The position numbers were made by a program, and so were the translations under genes. DNA of 64,000 bases from Sycobia sp. Sy_11 (Eukaryota > Arthropoda > Insecta > Hymenoptera > Epichrysomallidae). The notes under the pieces were generated by a model. It made no database searches and was not told the DNA's origin. It worked only from the letters and a program-made list of their open reading frames with translations. Positions 21,779-32,613 of this stretch are shown here, in pieces (positions within the stretch are counted from its first letter, which is position 1; the number at the start of each line of letters is the position of its first letter). The stretch covers positions 248,001 to 312,000 of the forward strand of contig JACCIC010000137.1 of the NCBI GenBank assembly GCA_018907035.1. The letters run 5' to 3'.

Positions 21779-22280
21779 AAAATGTATTAAATATAATAAA
21801 AAACGAAAAACATTACAGTTTTTTTATTCAAACGAGCCTTATTTTCCATTAGTTTTAAGTAAATACTGCATTCAAATGATACATTTTTATTTTATTATTA
21901 CATATACAGTTACTCGTGGATATGAACATTTCATGTTTTCCTGCTACTTTAAATATCTTTTTCTTAACTAAAAAGCATAACATTCACATTGTTTTTTACT
22001 GATATGTCCCTTTTAAAATTAGAATTATTTTAAATTAAGTGAATTTTTTTTAATTGTTTAGGAAATTTAAATAATCAGCGAATAAAGTTATCAGATATTT
22101 CTAAATATTTACATCAATGTTATTTTAGTGAACATTCTATATATTATATAAGGTTTAAATACAAAAAAAAACAATAAATAGAAATAATTTAAAAACCAAT
22201 CACAAAAACTAATAGCAATTGAATGAATATTTTAATAAATTCAAAGTATTCAATTCATTAATCTTATGAGTTAATTATTA

Positions 22281-22322
<42 letters not shown>
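21779..22322. other. AT-rich DNA with TA microsatellite before the LTR
   Basis: No gene is seen. A TA run of about 35 bp ends directly at the LTR start. Confidence 0.4.
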
Positions 22323-22717
22323 TGTAACGAGCATTGATATATGCATTGGTGGTGTTCGTTCGCGAAATAGAGAGTGAGACAGAAGGCAGACTATAGTCTC
22401 TCTCTAACTTCAGCAAATATGAGGGAGTGCACTAAGAATAAATTCTTACTAAGAAAATAATAAAATATTGATAAATATAGAAATATTAATAATTAATAAT
22501 AAATATTATTATAAATTTATTATAAATATAATAAATTTATAATTATTCATAAATTAAAAATTATTTTATTCATTGCTTCCGGCCAAGGTAAGTCAATCCT
22601 TGGCGACGGTAAATATTTAAATTATTATTTTCTATATTAAGAGTATCAGGACTTGGAAATTAGAAGAGATACACCAACGTCGTATTTAGTACGTTGGTAA
22701 TCTAGAATCTTGTTACA
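22323..22717 (+). repeat. 5' LTR
   Basis: It begins TGTAACGAGC and ends CTTGTTACA (TG...CA). The 3' part repeats at 27189-27334. Confidence 0.75.
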
Positions 22718-22719
22718 AT

Positions 22720-22730
22720 TGGCGCCCAAC
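22720..22730 (+). other. Primer-binding site
   Basis: TGGCGCCCAAC sits three bases after the LTR, as in many Gypsy elements. Confidence 0.75.
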
Positions 22731-23330
22731 ATTTTTTCAAAGGCAATACGAATAATGTTATGCAGAGGAATACATTATTAGATGACTACTAATTAATAAA
22801 AAAAATTAATATTTTTTTTTACTTCTGATACCAATAATAAAAAAATCACTTTTTTTTTGATTTATCAATTAAAGATTTTTTTGTTGCTTAAAAATTTTTG
22901 TTATTATTTTTAAAATAAATTTTTCTTATTTTATTAAAATTGAAAAATTTTGTTTTTATACTACCACTGGCAATCACCTCGTACTCAAACAAATATACCA
23001 AGATTGGCTGAGATAAATATATAAAATAGTTTAGAATTAATAATTTATATTTATTTTGTTAATATTTTGTTGTTGTATAGGTGCACCTTAGGGTTTGTCT
23101 ATATTAAAATTTTTTTTCTATATATATTGAGAGAAAGAAAAATGTATTTCAAGAATATTTTTTCCTTTTTCTTACGATTATTTAATTCCCTGGTGTATTC
23201 GCATAACCAATTGGTGGGAATACAGCAATAAGCAAATCTTGTCATATTACATGTGCATCAAGAGCAGAAAACAGTGTAAAAAGAGAAAAAATATCCAGAC
23301 AAGAATAAAATAAATATCACAGCTCGAACC

Positions 23331-25149
23331 ATGGCAGCCTCACAACTACCAGTGGCAAACAAAACCGACAAAAAAGTCGAAAATTGGTGTTTTTGCAAAA
23401 CCAGTGAAGAATTACATTAAAGTCTCCTCCACCTGAGCCTACGTGTAGACGGAGATAGATGATGATCCCAGCATTAAATATATAAAATGTAAAGCAGCCA
23501 GGATCTCGTTTATAGACAACGCAATAAGGACTGGAGGACAGTCATACCTAGATGAAACGACGGAGGAGGGAGACAGGCACCCCCTGGATATTATAAAGGA
23601 TGATTTCCTAATCGAGGGGTGGTTAGACGCCTCGAAGCGACAACATGGTCCAGTTGAGGTGTATATAGATGGTACTGAAGTGGATATCACATATTGGAAC
23701 CCACTGACCAATGTAACTGTACGACAGGAATCCCTGCCCACTATCATATTACCTCAATCTGGCAGAGATCAATCGGAATCATTGACAATGGAGGCGTTAC
23801 AACAAAAAAAGCATAAAAATAAATGATATGCAACGCATGCTTCAAGCACTAACAGTTGCAATCAATAGCCAGATTAAACACCAACCAGGACGTGGGTCGA
23901 ATACCGAAATGGAAAATATGCATCCGAATTTACGTAATGTAAATATTAGAGATACATTTGCCATACATAAATTGATGCATTCGGAGCTCCCACAGAGAGC
24001 CCCTCAGCGAACCACCTCAACCAACACTCCACGAGGACGTGGCGTCAGCGGGAGGAGGGGGAACCCTTGAGGGATAGTAGAACCTCAAGGGCAGGCACTA
24101 GCCGTCATGATGACATAGCTAATGTCTCATCTGTGGTTAAACCTCGCGATGTGGGTAAGGTAGTCCGAAAATGAAAATTTTCCTTCAAAGACGTGGAACG
24201 CAAACAATTGAAATATTCCTAGACCAGGTTGAGGAGCTGCGCAGTATGTCAAATTTGACTGAAGAGCAACTCTTTCAGGCTGGACCAGAACTATTCAAAG
24301 GTTCAGTCCATTACTGAATAACAGAACCACTTGAACCATGGTCATCCTGGTCGCACCTAAAAAACGCAGCTCTACGCTTTTACGTGAGGACAAACCTGAA
24401 TCAAGAGCGCTGGCTAAGAGAAGCGATCGAGCGCACTCAAGGTGAGGACGAGACAATCCAAGAATATCTTACGGCGCTGAATTGAATGCTCAATAAATTA
24501 ATTCCGAAGGTTTCAATGGAGGATAGATTAGATCGACTACATACGAACCTTCGCTCCGAATTACACCGTCTCATTCGCAGGAAAGACTGCAAAACATTTG
24601 ACGAGCTCGTAGAGGCTATTAAGGAAGCGGAGGATTCCTTAGTAGTAGAGTAATCATATAAATCTCCTCTTGCACCAGAGGCAGTAACCTTACCAGAAGT
24701 AGCATACCAGGTACAAGGTTAGGTTTAATAGCATGTCGGCTACTAAATCTTTCGATCAAGCTAGGCCAGAGTCACCACTAAAAGTTGCTCGAAAAGACGA
24801 GACGGTGCAGGCTATTTCCCGACTAGAAAACTGTTTTAAATAGTTAAGTATGGATATTAGGACAGCTACAACCTCGGTAAGCAATACAAAAGCCACAGAA
24901 ATCAGGAGAGATCCACCTTCACCGAGGAGCCGTCCTAAGAACCAAAACTGGTGGAGAAAGAAATCTCCACCTAGAAAGGCTTATCCCCCGGTAACTAGAC
25001 GTGACTCTACGAGTAGACCACTGGATAAAAATACGCCCAGCAGATCTAGGAAAGTTGATCTACCGCTGAGATGTTACAACTGTGGAGAATTGGGATATCG
25101 TTCTACCAATTGTCCAAAATATTCGGGAAATGCCAGGCGCGGCGGCTAA
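23331..25149 (+). pseudogene. gag: Gypsy gag with CCHC zinc knuckle (broken)
   Basis: ATG at 23331 follows the leader. An open piece (about 23440-23825) gives an acidic gag-like N-terminal region. A later frame near 24180-24650 carries a capsid-like segment, and a CCHC knuckle CYNCGELGYRSTNCP is at about 25071. Several in-frame stops interrupt it. It would package element RNA. Confidence 0.65.
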
Positions 25150-25401
25150 TAGGGGTTCAGCCGTCCAGCGCCAAGAACATGACCCCCATTAAAAGTCCTC
25201 ACCCAGAAATAGTGGCGAAGCAGGCATCCTCATCTTCTAACACCACGGAAGAAACAACTGAGGTAGGACCATCTTCCTCAGATAATAGCAGAGGATTGGA
25301 TCCAGGTCAGATAGCAGCTAGAAGAAGCCCATTGGTGGATTCAACGATTATAGAATTTTCGATCCTGTTTGCGAGACGACACGCATAGCTTCAATTGGAC
25401 G

Positions 25402-25460
25402 CGACATATAGACATATTTAGACATATCTAGACATATTCAGACATATTTAGACATATCTC
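25402..25460 (+). repeat. Short tandem repeat (about 10-12 bp) in the protease region
   Basis: The word agacatatt or agacatatc recurs about six times where gag-pol protease would be expected. No protease active site (DSG/DTG) was found. Confidence 0.6.
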
Positions 25461-25467
25461 GTCACGA

Positions 25468-26580
25468 GCAAGCAAAATTAAAAAATTTTCTTAATCGAAT
25501 TTCACCCGAAATGGAAGTGGGACTAGGATGTACGACGTGGGCCGAACATATTATCGATGTCGGTAATACTCGTCCAATACGTCAAAGATAATATCCAGTT
25601 TCCAAGAAAATTCAAGAAGAGATGCTGGAAACTGAAGTAGTCGAACCATTCATTAGTGGTTGGTCTAACCCAATTGTGATGGTACGCAAAAGCAATGAAA
25701 AGTATCGGTTTTGCATAGATTTTAGGAAAGTCAATGCAGTCACGAAGCCAGATGCTTATCCGCTACCTAATATGGATCAAATCCTTAGGAAATTTCAATC
25801 TGCAAGATATATCTCAAAGATATATTTAAGCAGTGCGTTCCATCAGATACCACCTCAGGCAGAATCTAGAACGATTACAGCATTTACAGTACCTGGCATG
25901 GGATTATTCCAATTCCGAAGAATGCCGTTTGGTCTATCGATGCAAGTGCCTCATTTCAGCGATTGATTGACCGCGTAATTGATCCAGAGCTTGAGCCAAA
26001 TGCTTTCTTATATCTAGACGATATTATTATCGTTACAGAAACATTCGAACAACACTTAGAGTGGATTGAACGTGTCCTCAAGCGAGTTAAGAAAGCTGGA
26101 CTCACGATTAATAGAGACAAAAGTGTTTTTGGTCATACCAAGATAAAATACCTCGGTGTACTCATTAATCGTGAAGGATTGCGGACAGATCGCGAGAAGA
26201 TTTAACCGGTGATGGATACCCAGAACCACGAAACCTCAAGCAACTGAGGCGGTTCCTCGGCATAATGTCATGGTATAGGAAGTTCTTGAGAAACTTTGCT
26301 GCGATTGCTGAACCACTAACGAGTCTAAGAAGAAAAGACCGAAGATATGAGTGGCATGAGGAACAGCAAGCATCCTTCAAGAACATTAAATCAACGATAG
26401 CTATAACCCCTGTCCTCCATCGACCAGTGTTCAAATCAAATTCACGATTCAGACTGATGCCAGCGACACTGGAGTTGGCACAATCTTACTGCAGGAAATT
26501 GACAGACAGGAACGTGTGCTAGAGTTCACGAACAGGGAACTGTCTCAGGCTGAAAATAATTATTCAGTCACACACAGAGA

Positions 26581-26635
<55 letters not shown>

Positions 26636-27180
26636 TAGCCGTCGTGTGGGCAGTGGATAAATTCCGAGTATATATAGAGGGATACCACTTTTGCATCGTA
26701 ACGGATCATTCAAGTCTTCGCTGGATTCATAGAGCATCAAAAAGGCGCGTTAAATTATGTCCCTGACGCATTTTCTCGGATCGAAGAAGTAGATGACCAT
26801 GTGTGCTGCCGTAACTTGGGCTGAAATAACCCAAGACCAATGCTATTTGGACTGGTTAGATAAGGTTGAAAAAAGCCTAAACGACTACCCTAAGTGGAAG
26901 ATAGTTGGTGGGCAACTGTATTGCTACCGTCCAAATAAAATTTTAGAGGTGGTCATTGGTGACGCAGACGCCTGAAAAATCGCTGTACCTAAAGAGAAGC
27001 GTAGTGAGCTATTAAGAGAGTATCATGATCTTGCTACGGCAGGCCATCCGAGACGGGAGAAAACTTACGATGAAGCAACCAAGTATTATTACTGGACCGG
27101 CGTTTATAAGGCAGTTGAAGAGTATGAAAGAAACTGTCTTATATGCCAGCAGTGTAATGTAGAGCAGAGGTTACCTACTG
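25468..27180 (+). pseudogene. pol: Gypsy pol: RT, RNase H and part of integrase (broken)
   Basis: RT blocks are GWSNPIVMVRKSN, YRFCIDFRKVNA, FQFRRMPFGLS and YLDDIIIV (catalytic). A stop at 26203 follows the RT. RNase H is interrupted by a GA run. A zinc-binding integrase N-terminal segment (HDLATAGHP, then CLICQQC) ends near 27150. Confidence 0.75.
26576..26633 (+). repeat. GA microsatellite inside RNase H
   Basis: About 28 GA dinucleotides lie between NYSVTHRE and LAVVWAV, where RNase H should read straight through. Confidence 0.8.
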
Positions 27181-27188
27181 GTTCAATC

Positions 27189-27331
27189 CATTGCTTCCGG
27201 CCAAGGTAAGTCAATCCTTGGTGACGGTAAGTATTTAAATTATTATTTCCAATATTAGTAGTAAGGAGTAGGTAAATTAGAAGACATACACCAAGGTCGT
27301 ATTTAGTACCTTGATAACCTAGAACCCTGTT

Positions 27332-27334
<3 letters not shown>
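27189..27334 (+). repeat. 3' LTR fragment
   Basis: Matches about the last 146 bp of the 5' LTR (cattgcttccggccaagg ... ctgttaca) with some changes. The 5' part of this LTR is missing. Confidence 0.75.
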
Positions 27335-27375
<41 letters not shown>

Positions 27376-27379
<4 letters not shown>

Positions 27380-28314
27380 GTTGCCAATTATCTCCCTTCC
27401 GCTTTTTTGTCTTATAATTACGCGGCTATGTACAAAGCCCAATACAGAGCTCGTACTTGGCAATAGCTGACGACGAATATCGATCAAATCATGGAATTTA
27501 TCGAGTTAGACCAGCATGTGGTATCTCGTGACATTGCCCAAGAAATGAGAGTTAGTCACCAACCCATTTTAAACCATCTGCAGAAGGCTGCATACAAAAA
27601 AGCTTGATATTTTGAGCGAATCAACGGTTGCGATGTAGTGCTGAAACGGAACGAACTCGACCCATTTTTGAAGTGGATGGTGACTGGCGACGAAAAATGG
27701 ATCACATACGACAATAGCAAGTAAAAACCATCGCGGTTCAAGGCCGGTGGACCGTCTCAAACAGTGGCCAAGCCGAGATTGACGGCCAGGAAGGTTTTGT
27801 TGTGTGTTTGGTGGTATTGGAAGGGAATCATCCACTATGAGCTGCTTCCATATGGCCAGACGCTTAATTCTATCATCTACTGTGAACAACAGGACCGCTT
27901 GAAGCAGGCTATCGACCAGAAGCGTCCATAAATGGCTATGTTCCACCAGGTCAACGGCAGACCACAAATTTCGTTGATGACTCGCCAGAAGCTACGGGAG
28001 TCCCGATGAGGGGTTTTATCGCATCCACCATATAGCCCGAACATAGCGCCAAGTGATTATTAGCTGTTCCTGTCCATGTCGAATGCTCTCGGTGGTGTAA
28101 AGTTGAACTCAAAGAGGCTTGTGAAAAGCGGCTGTCTGAGTTCTTCGCAAATAAGGAGAGGGGTATCTACAAGAGGGGTATTATGAAGTTGCTATCTAGA
28201 TGGCAACAGATTATCGAACAAAACGGCGCATATTTGAAGTCCGACGGCCGTAACACTTTTTATAAAGCATCGAATCAACAGCAAAAAGCGGTAGGAAGAT
28301 ATTTAACAACCTAA
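27376..28314 (+). mobile_element. Mariner element with both TIRs, decayed
   Basis: The left end begins TTAGGTTG, followed by a purine-poor tract with ccgctttt. The right end is its inverted counterpart, ending caacctaa. Both ends are flanked by TA inside a TA microsatellite. Transposase blocks can be read (VTGDEKWITYDN, RPKLTARKVLLCVWW, HPPYSPNIAPSDY) but with many stops and frame changes. Confidence 0.8.
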
Positions 28315-28499
28315 TATATATATATATATAATTTATTAAAATATTCATTCCATTACTATCCATTGAAATAAAATCAAAAAATATTTTTAAAGCAACCTGG
28401 TGGTCTTGGATGTACTTTAATAGTATTAATGGATCACCTTTTCTAGAAGTAGAACATTATATTCTGAGCTTCTATATTAGATATATACTATTATTATTA

Positions 28500-29345
28500 T
28501 ACATTGTTTCAACCTAAACAGAATTTTTGATTGGTTTAAATTGTTCAAAGAAGGTCGAGAGGGCGTTGAAGACGAACCACATTAAAGACGACCAAGAAAA
28601 TCTACTGATGGACTATACGTCAATTAAATCAGAGAATTAGGTCTATAAAATCATCAATTGGCTACTAGAGTGCTTGCTGATAATGTTGAAATTTAAAATG
28701 GGTCAGTCAACATCATTTTGAAAGACCTTTTGTGCCTGAAAAGAGTGAAATATCAATTAGTACCAAAATCACTCAATTTTTTAGAAAAACAGCGTGGCAT
28801 GGAGTTTTGTGGAACGATGTTTTTGCACTATCTGGACCATATGGAACGTATAATATTTGGAGATGAGACTCGACTGCTTAGATCACGCCAAAGTCGCTCA
28901 ACAATCAAGGTTATGCTCACTATTTTCTTTGATTATCGTGGCATGGTGCATCATAAATTTCTTCTAACTTACCAAATGGTTAACAAAGAATATTCTTTGA
29001 ATGTTATGCGTTGTTTGCTTGAAGCTATTCATCTCAAAAGGACAGATTTATGGAAAGACAACTCTTGGTTTTGGCATCACGATAATGCACCAGCTCAGAT
29101 TCATTGATTTTATGTGAACATTTCGCCAAAAACTCAACCAATAACGTTCCAAAGCCACCGTACACGCTTGATTTGGTACCGTGTGACTTCTCACTTTTCA
29201 CAAAATCAAAAAACCACTTCGGGGACACTGTTTTGATTCAATTGAAGAACGAAAAGCCGAATTGAAGCAAAAACTGTTGTCCATTCCGAAATACGAGAGA
29301 AAATATTGTAAAAGCTCTCTAAAATTACTTCAGATCTAAAATTCG
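28500..29345 (+). pseudogene. Mariner transposase relic (second plus-strand copy)
   Basis: A partly open segment (28718-29107) gives FGDETRLL, VMLTIFFDYRGMVHH and HHDNAPAQ, all mariner blocks, with degenerate HTH remnants upstream (28540-28720) and the third Asp region near 29160. It is of a different family from the copies at 20545 and 27376. TIRs were not found. Confidence 0.7.
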
Positions 29346-29585
29346 CTCTTCAGATCACTCATTCTTGAAGTTCATTCACAAAATGTTTCGTGACTTCATA
29401 GCATTAATTACAAATCTAAAATGTTAACAAACAATTTTTAACAAAGTTTTATTAATTATCAGTTGAAATTAATTTTTTTTAATTAAAACTAAGGAACTAC
29501 TTATTTAATACAATTTTTCTTATTCATATTCCATTTACTTGATACAGTTCACACATAAGAAGATTATACCAGATCAGGGGCTTTT

Positions 29586-29636
<51 letters not shown>

Positions 29637-29897
29637 GTATCTCTTTATCTCTCTATATCTCTGTCTCTTACTTTATCTTTGCAATCAAATGACAATAGAA
29701 CTTTTGTTTCATAACTTATCGTTAAAATCAAGCAAATTTGATTGTAACAACAGATTGAATTTATATATATATATATATATATATATATCAAAAGTTTTTT
29801 TATTTTGTTTAAATAGAAAACGATATTTCTCACCAGCAAAGATACTTAAAATGTTTTGTGAAGCAGGAAAAAGTGATTGACACATTTTCCTAACATA
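29346..29897. other. AT-rich DNA with CT and TA microsatellites
   Basis: A CT run at about 29588-29636 and a TA run at about 29762-29788 account for the frames that appear here. No gene is seen. Confidence 0.5.
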
Positions 29898-30768
29898 TAC
29901 CATCTGATCAAATTTGAACCGGACTGGTGCATTTAAACTCTGCGCGTAAACTAAATGGGTAAATTTTTTTCCATTATTGGTACAACCTCTTTTGACGTCC
30001 GTGTGAAATTTGAGCGCCAGATTTCCATTAGTGTGTGTAAAAAGTTTGTCTCGCGATATTGACTATGGACTCATGGTGCGTTCTCCGAAGCGGATTTTTG
30101 AGTTTCTGAAAGAGAAAAAATTCACAGGGAGTCAAATCTGGCGAATACGATGGTTGAGCGAACTTCATTTCGTGTTTGACCAAAAAATCAGACACAATCA
30201 TGCTGGAATGTGCCGGCGCATTATCTTGGTGAAAACACCAAGAATTATCTGCCAACAAATCCGGTAGTTTACGACAAATTGCTGCATGTAAATGCCTCAA
30301 AACCTGCTGGAACCAATTCATAGTGAACCACTTCATGGTAATTGAAAAAAACAATGAGCATCACCTTGATTTTCACTGAATGGGCGTTTTATATGATGCA
30401 AGTTTTCGACGACTTCATGACGTTCACTGAATGCTTTGTGCCACTCAATACTTGCGTTTCTGATAAAGTAGATTCCTTAAAATACTTCTGCAAAATTTTC
30501 AACGATTCTGTAGCCGTAAATCCATTGGGAACACAACATTTCAAGCAAAGTCGTTGATCAACTTTTATTTCCATAGTCAATATCGCCAAACAAACTTTTT
30601 GCATCATCAACAAACAGATGACAAACTCACACTAATGGAGATATGACGCTCAAATTTCGCACGGACATCAAGAAAGGTTGTACTATTATAGCAAAAAAAA
30701 GTATTACCGATTCAGTTTACGTACCGAGATTAGATGCACCAGTCCGGGACAAATTTGATCATATGGTA
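29898..30768 (-). mobile_element. Mariner element on the minus strand, with TIRs, decayed
   Basis: TIRs read TACCATCTGATCAAATTTG (left) and, in reverse, TACCATATGATCAAATTTG (right), with ggactggtgcat inside both. TA flanks both ends. Transposase parts: N-terminal CVPNGFTATESLKILQKYF (30389-30613) and C-terminal HQDNAPAHSS and SYSPDLTPCEFFLF (30028-30354). The middle is lost, giving a short element of about 870 bp. Confidence 0.85.
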
Positions 30769-32359
30769 TACGTCCTCCTTATTTTACTGGGTTATCGGAT
30801 TCGTTTAGCCATCATTTGTACTTTTACAATACATTTTCAGTATCTCTGCGGACGAAAAACAACTTTTCAAATATTTAGAAAATCAACTATTTTTAACCTT
30901 TACAGGGACGGGTTTTAGGGTTTCGAAACCTCCTCTGAAAGTGCCCAAATTCATATCTATAAACTATGTAAAATCATGCTATCACGGACCGAGCCGATAT
31001 ATCGGCTCTCCGGCCCTGGAGAGTCATGAAAAAACTTTTAGTTTGGTAAAATAGGAAGAAAATCATATTCTCAGGTTTTGAGATATGCTGCATCCAAATC
31101 TGGAATCTGATCGGTCATAATTGCTCATAAACACAGTCATTCGAGATCAAACAAGTATACTTCAAACTTATACTATTTCTTCTAGAATATTTTCTACTTA
31201 TAATTGTACGATATAAATTATGATGATATGTACATTTCTAGTTAAAAAGTATTTCTGTAATATTACTGGCAAACTATTTTCACGAGAATAGATTCAGAAA
31301 TTTATCTGAATAATGATATTGACAGAAATGCGATTGGTTGAATAAGAAACTTCGGTGTTAAACGCTCTCAAAATTTAAAAACCAATTTGAAATATTTCCC
31401 TGGGTATATTCTCAACCTGACCTTTGAGAAATCTTCATCTCTTTTTTTATTTGAGGTCAAAATGATATAAAACCCCAAATCAATGACTTCAAAAACATAC
31501 AGATATCTCTTTTGCAATGATTCAACCCATATTACTAGGTTTGACCTTCCAATGACCTTCATTGACCTTGAATCTGAAGTGATAAGGTCAAACCAACTTC
31601 AGAAACGAATATAACGCATCAATGCACTTAAGGATAAAGAGCTATCCTAACATTATGTTTTTGAGCCGATGTGTCGGCTTTCCGGCTTTTTAAAGTTTAA
31701 AATTAAATCTGCTTGATTTTAACAATAACTTATGAAACAAAAGTTCAATTGCCATTCGATTGAAGAAAGAGAAGAAACACAGCTGATCTTGAATAAGCTT
31801 ATTATGTAATAGCTTATATCAAGTACATGGAGTATGAAGAAGAATCATTGTATTAAACACGTAGTATTTAGATGTAATTAAAAAAAAAAAATTCTACTTA
31901 TAATTAATAAAACTTTACTTTGTGAAAAATTGTTTTTTAACCTTATAGATTTGTAATTAATACTATCAAGAATCAGAAAATATTTCGTGAATGAACCTCT
32001 AATATTGAATGATCCGAAGAGTGAATTTAAAATCTGAAATAATTTTAGCGAGCTTTTACAATATTTTCAACTGTATCCGGTATATATAATGTACTACATA
32101 TCGAAATTTCTTTCTATATGTGTAAACAAAAGAAATTGGAGGGGGAAGGGAAAAAGTATGATTTATTAAATATTAATATAATATAGATAATTAGAAAAAA
32201 TTAGTGTGGAAACTTATCGTCACTTGAGCTGTTTTTTTAAATAGTTTTATATATTCATTTTATCTAATTTCGTTGTTTTCGTGAGTGTACTGATAGATTA
32301 ATTTTGCCGTCGATATATTGTTGAAAATAGTTTTGGTTACAATAATAATTCGTAGTGAC
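30769..32359. other. AT-rich DNA, no gene seen
   Basis: No coding frame is supported. Two related palindromic words lie here: GAGCCGATATATCGGCTC at 30991-31008 and a near copy at 31663-31680. Confidence 0.45.
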
Positions 32360-32432
32360 ATGAAAACTCAACGAATTGAACACCCAACAATAGAGGTGGT
32401 TGGCTTGTTATTTTACGGCGTCGCTACTAAAG
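32360..32432 (+). other. Possible first exon of an unknown host gene
   Basis: ATG 32360 opens 24 codons ending at a consensus-like donor AAAG|GTTAGT. The peptide includes EVVGLLFYGVATK. No family is assigned, and one short frame with a donor is weak evidence. Confidence 0.2.
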
Positions 32433-32563
32433 GTTAGTTCGATTTCTTCATACCTATCGTTCTCGCAAACTTTTATTAATATAGAGTTTTGCCTAGAATG
32501 ATTTTACGAAAATTCGATTATTAACTATAATAGACATTTAAATATAAAATATTTAAAGTGCCG

Positions 32564-32613
<50 letters not shown>

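Larger units (their letters stand above)
22323..27334 (+). mobile_element. Ty3/Gypsy LTR retrotransposon, decayed
   Basis: A TG...CA 5' LTR, a primer-binding site, gag with zinc knuckle, pol with RT, RNase H and integrase pieces, and a truncated 3' LTR can be read in order. Leader 22731-23330 is AT-rich and non-coding. The body is full of stops and joins the 3' LTR fragment abruptly near 27188, so a deletion removed the integrase end, polypurine tract and most of the 3' LTR. Confidence 0.8.

Noticed and set aside
23439..23747. Minus-strand 102-codon frame in gag
   Set aside because: The plus strand in this stretch reads as acidic gag-like sequence; the reverse has no motif.
27104..27967. Minus-strand frames over the 3' LTR and mariner
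   Set aside because: Shadows of a decayed mariner on the plus strand, with no features of their own.
29539..29903. Frames on both strands at CT and TA microsatellites
   Set aside because: Made of Ser/Leu and Tyr/Ile runs from the microsatellites.
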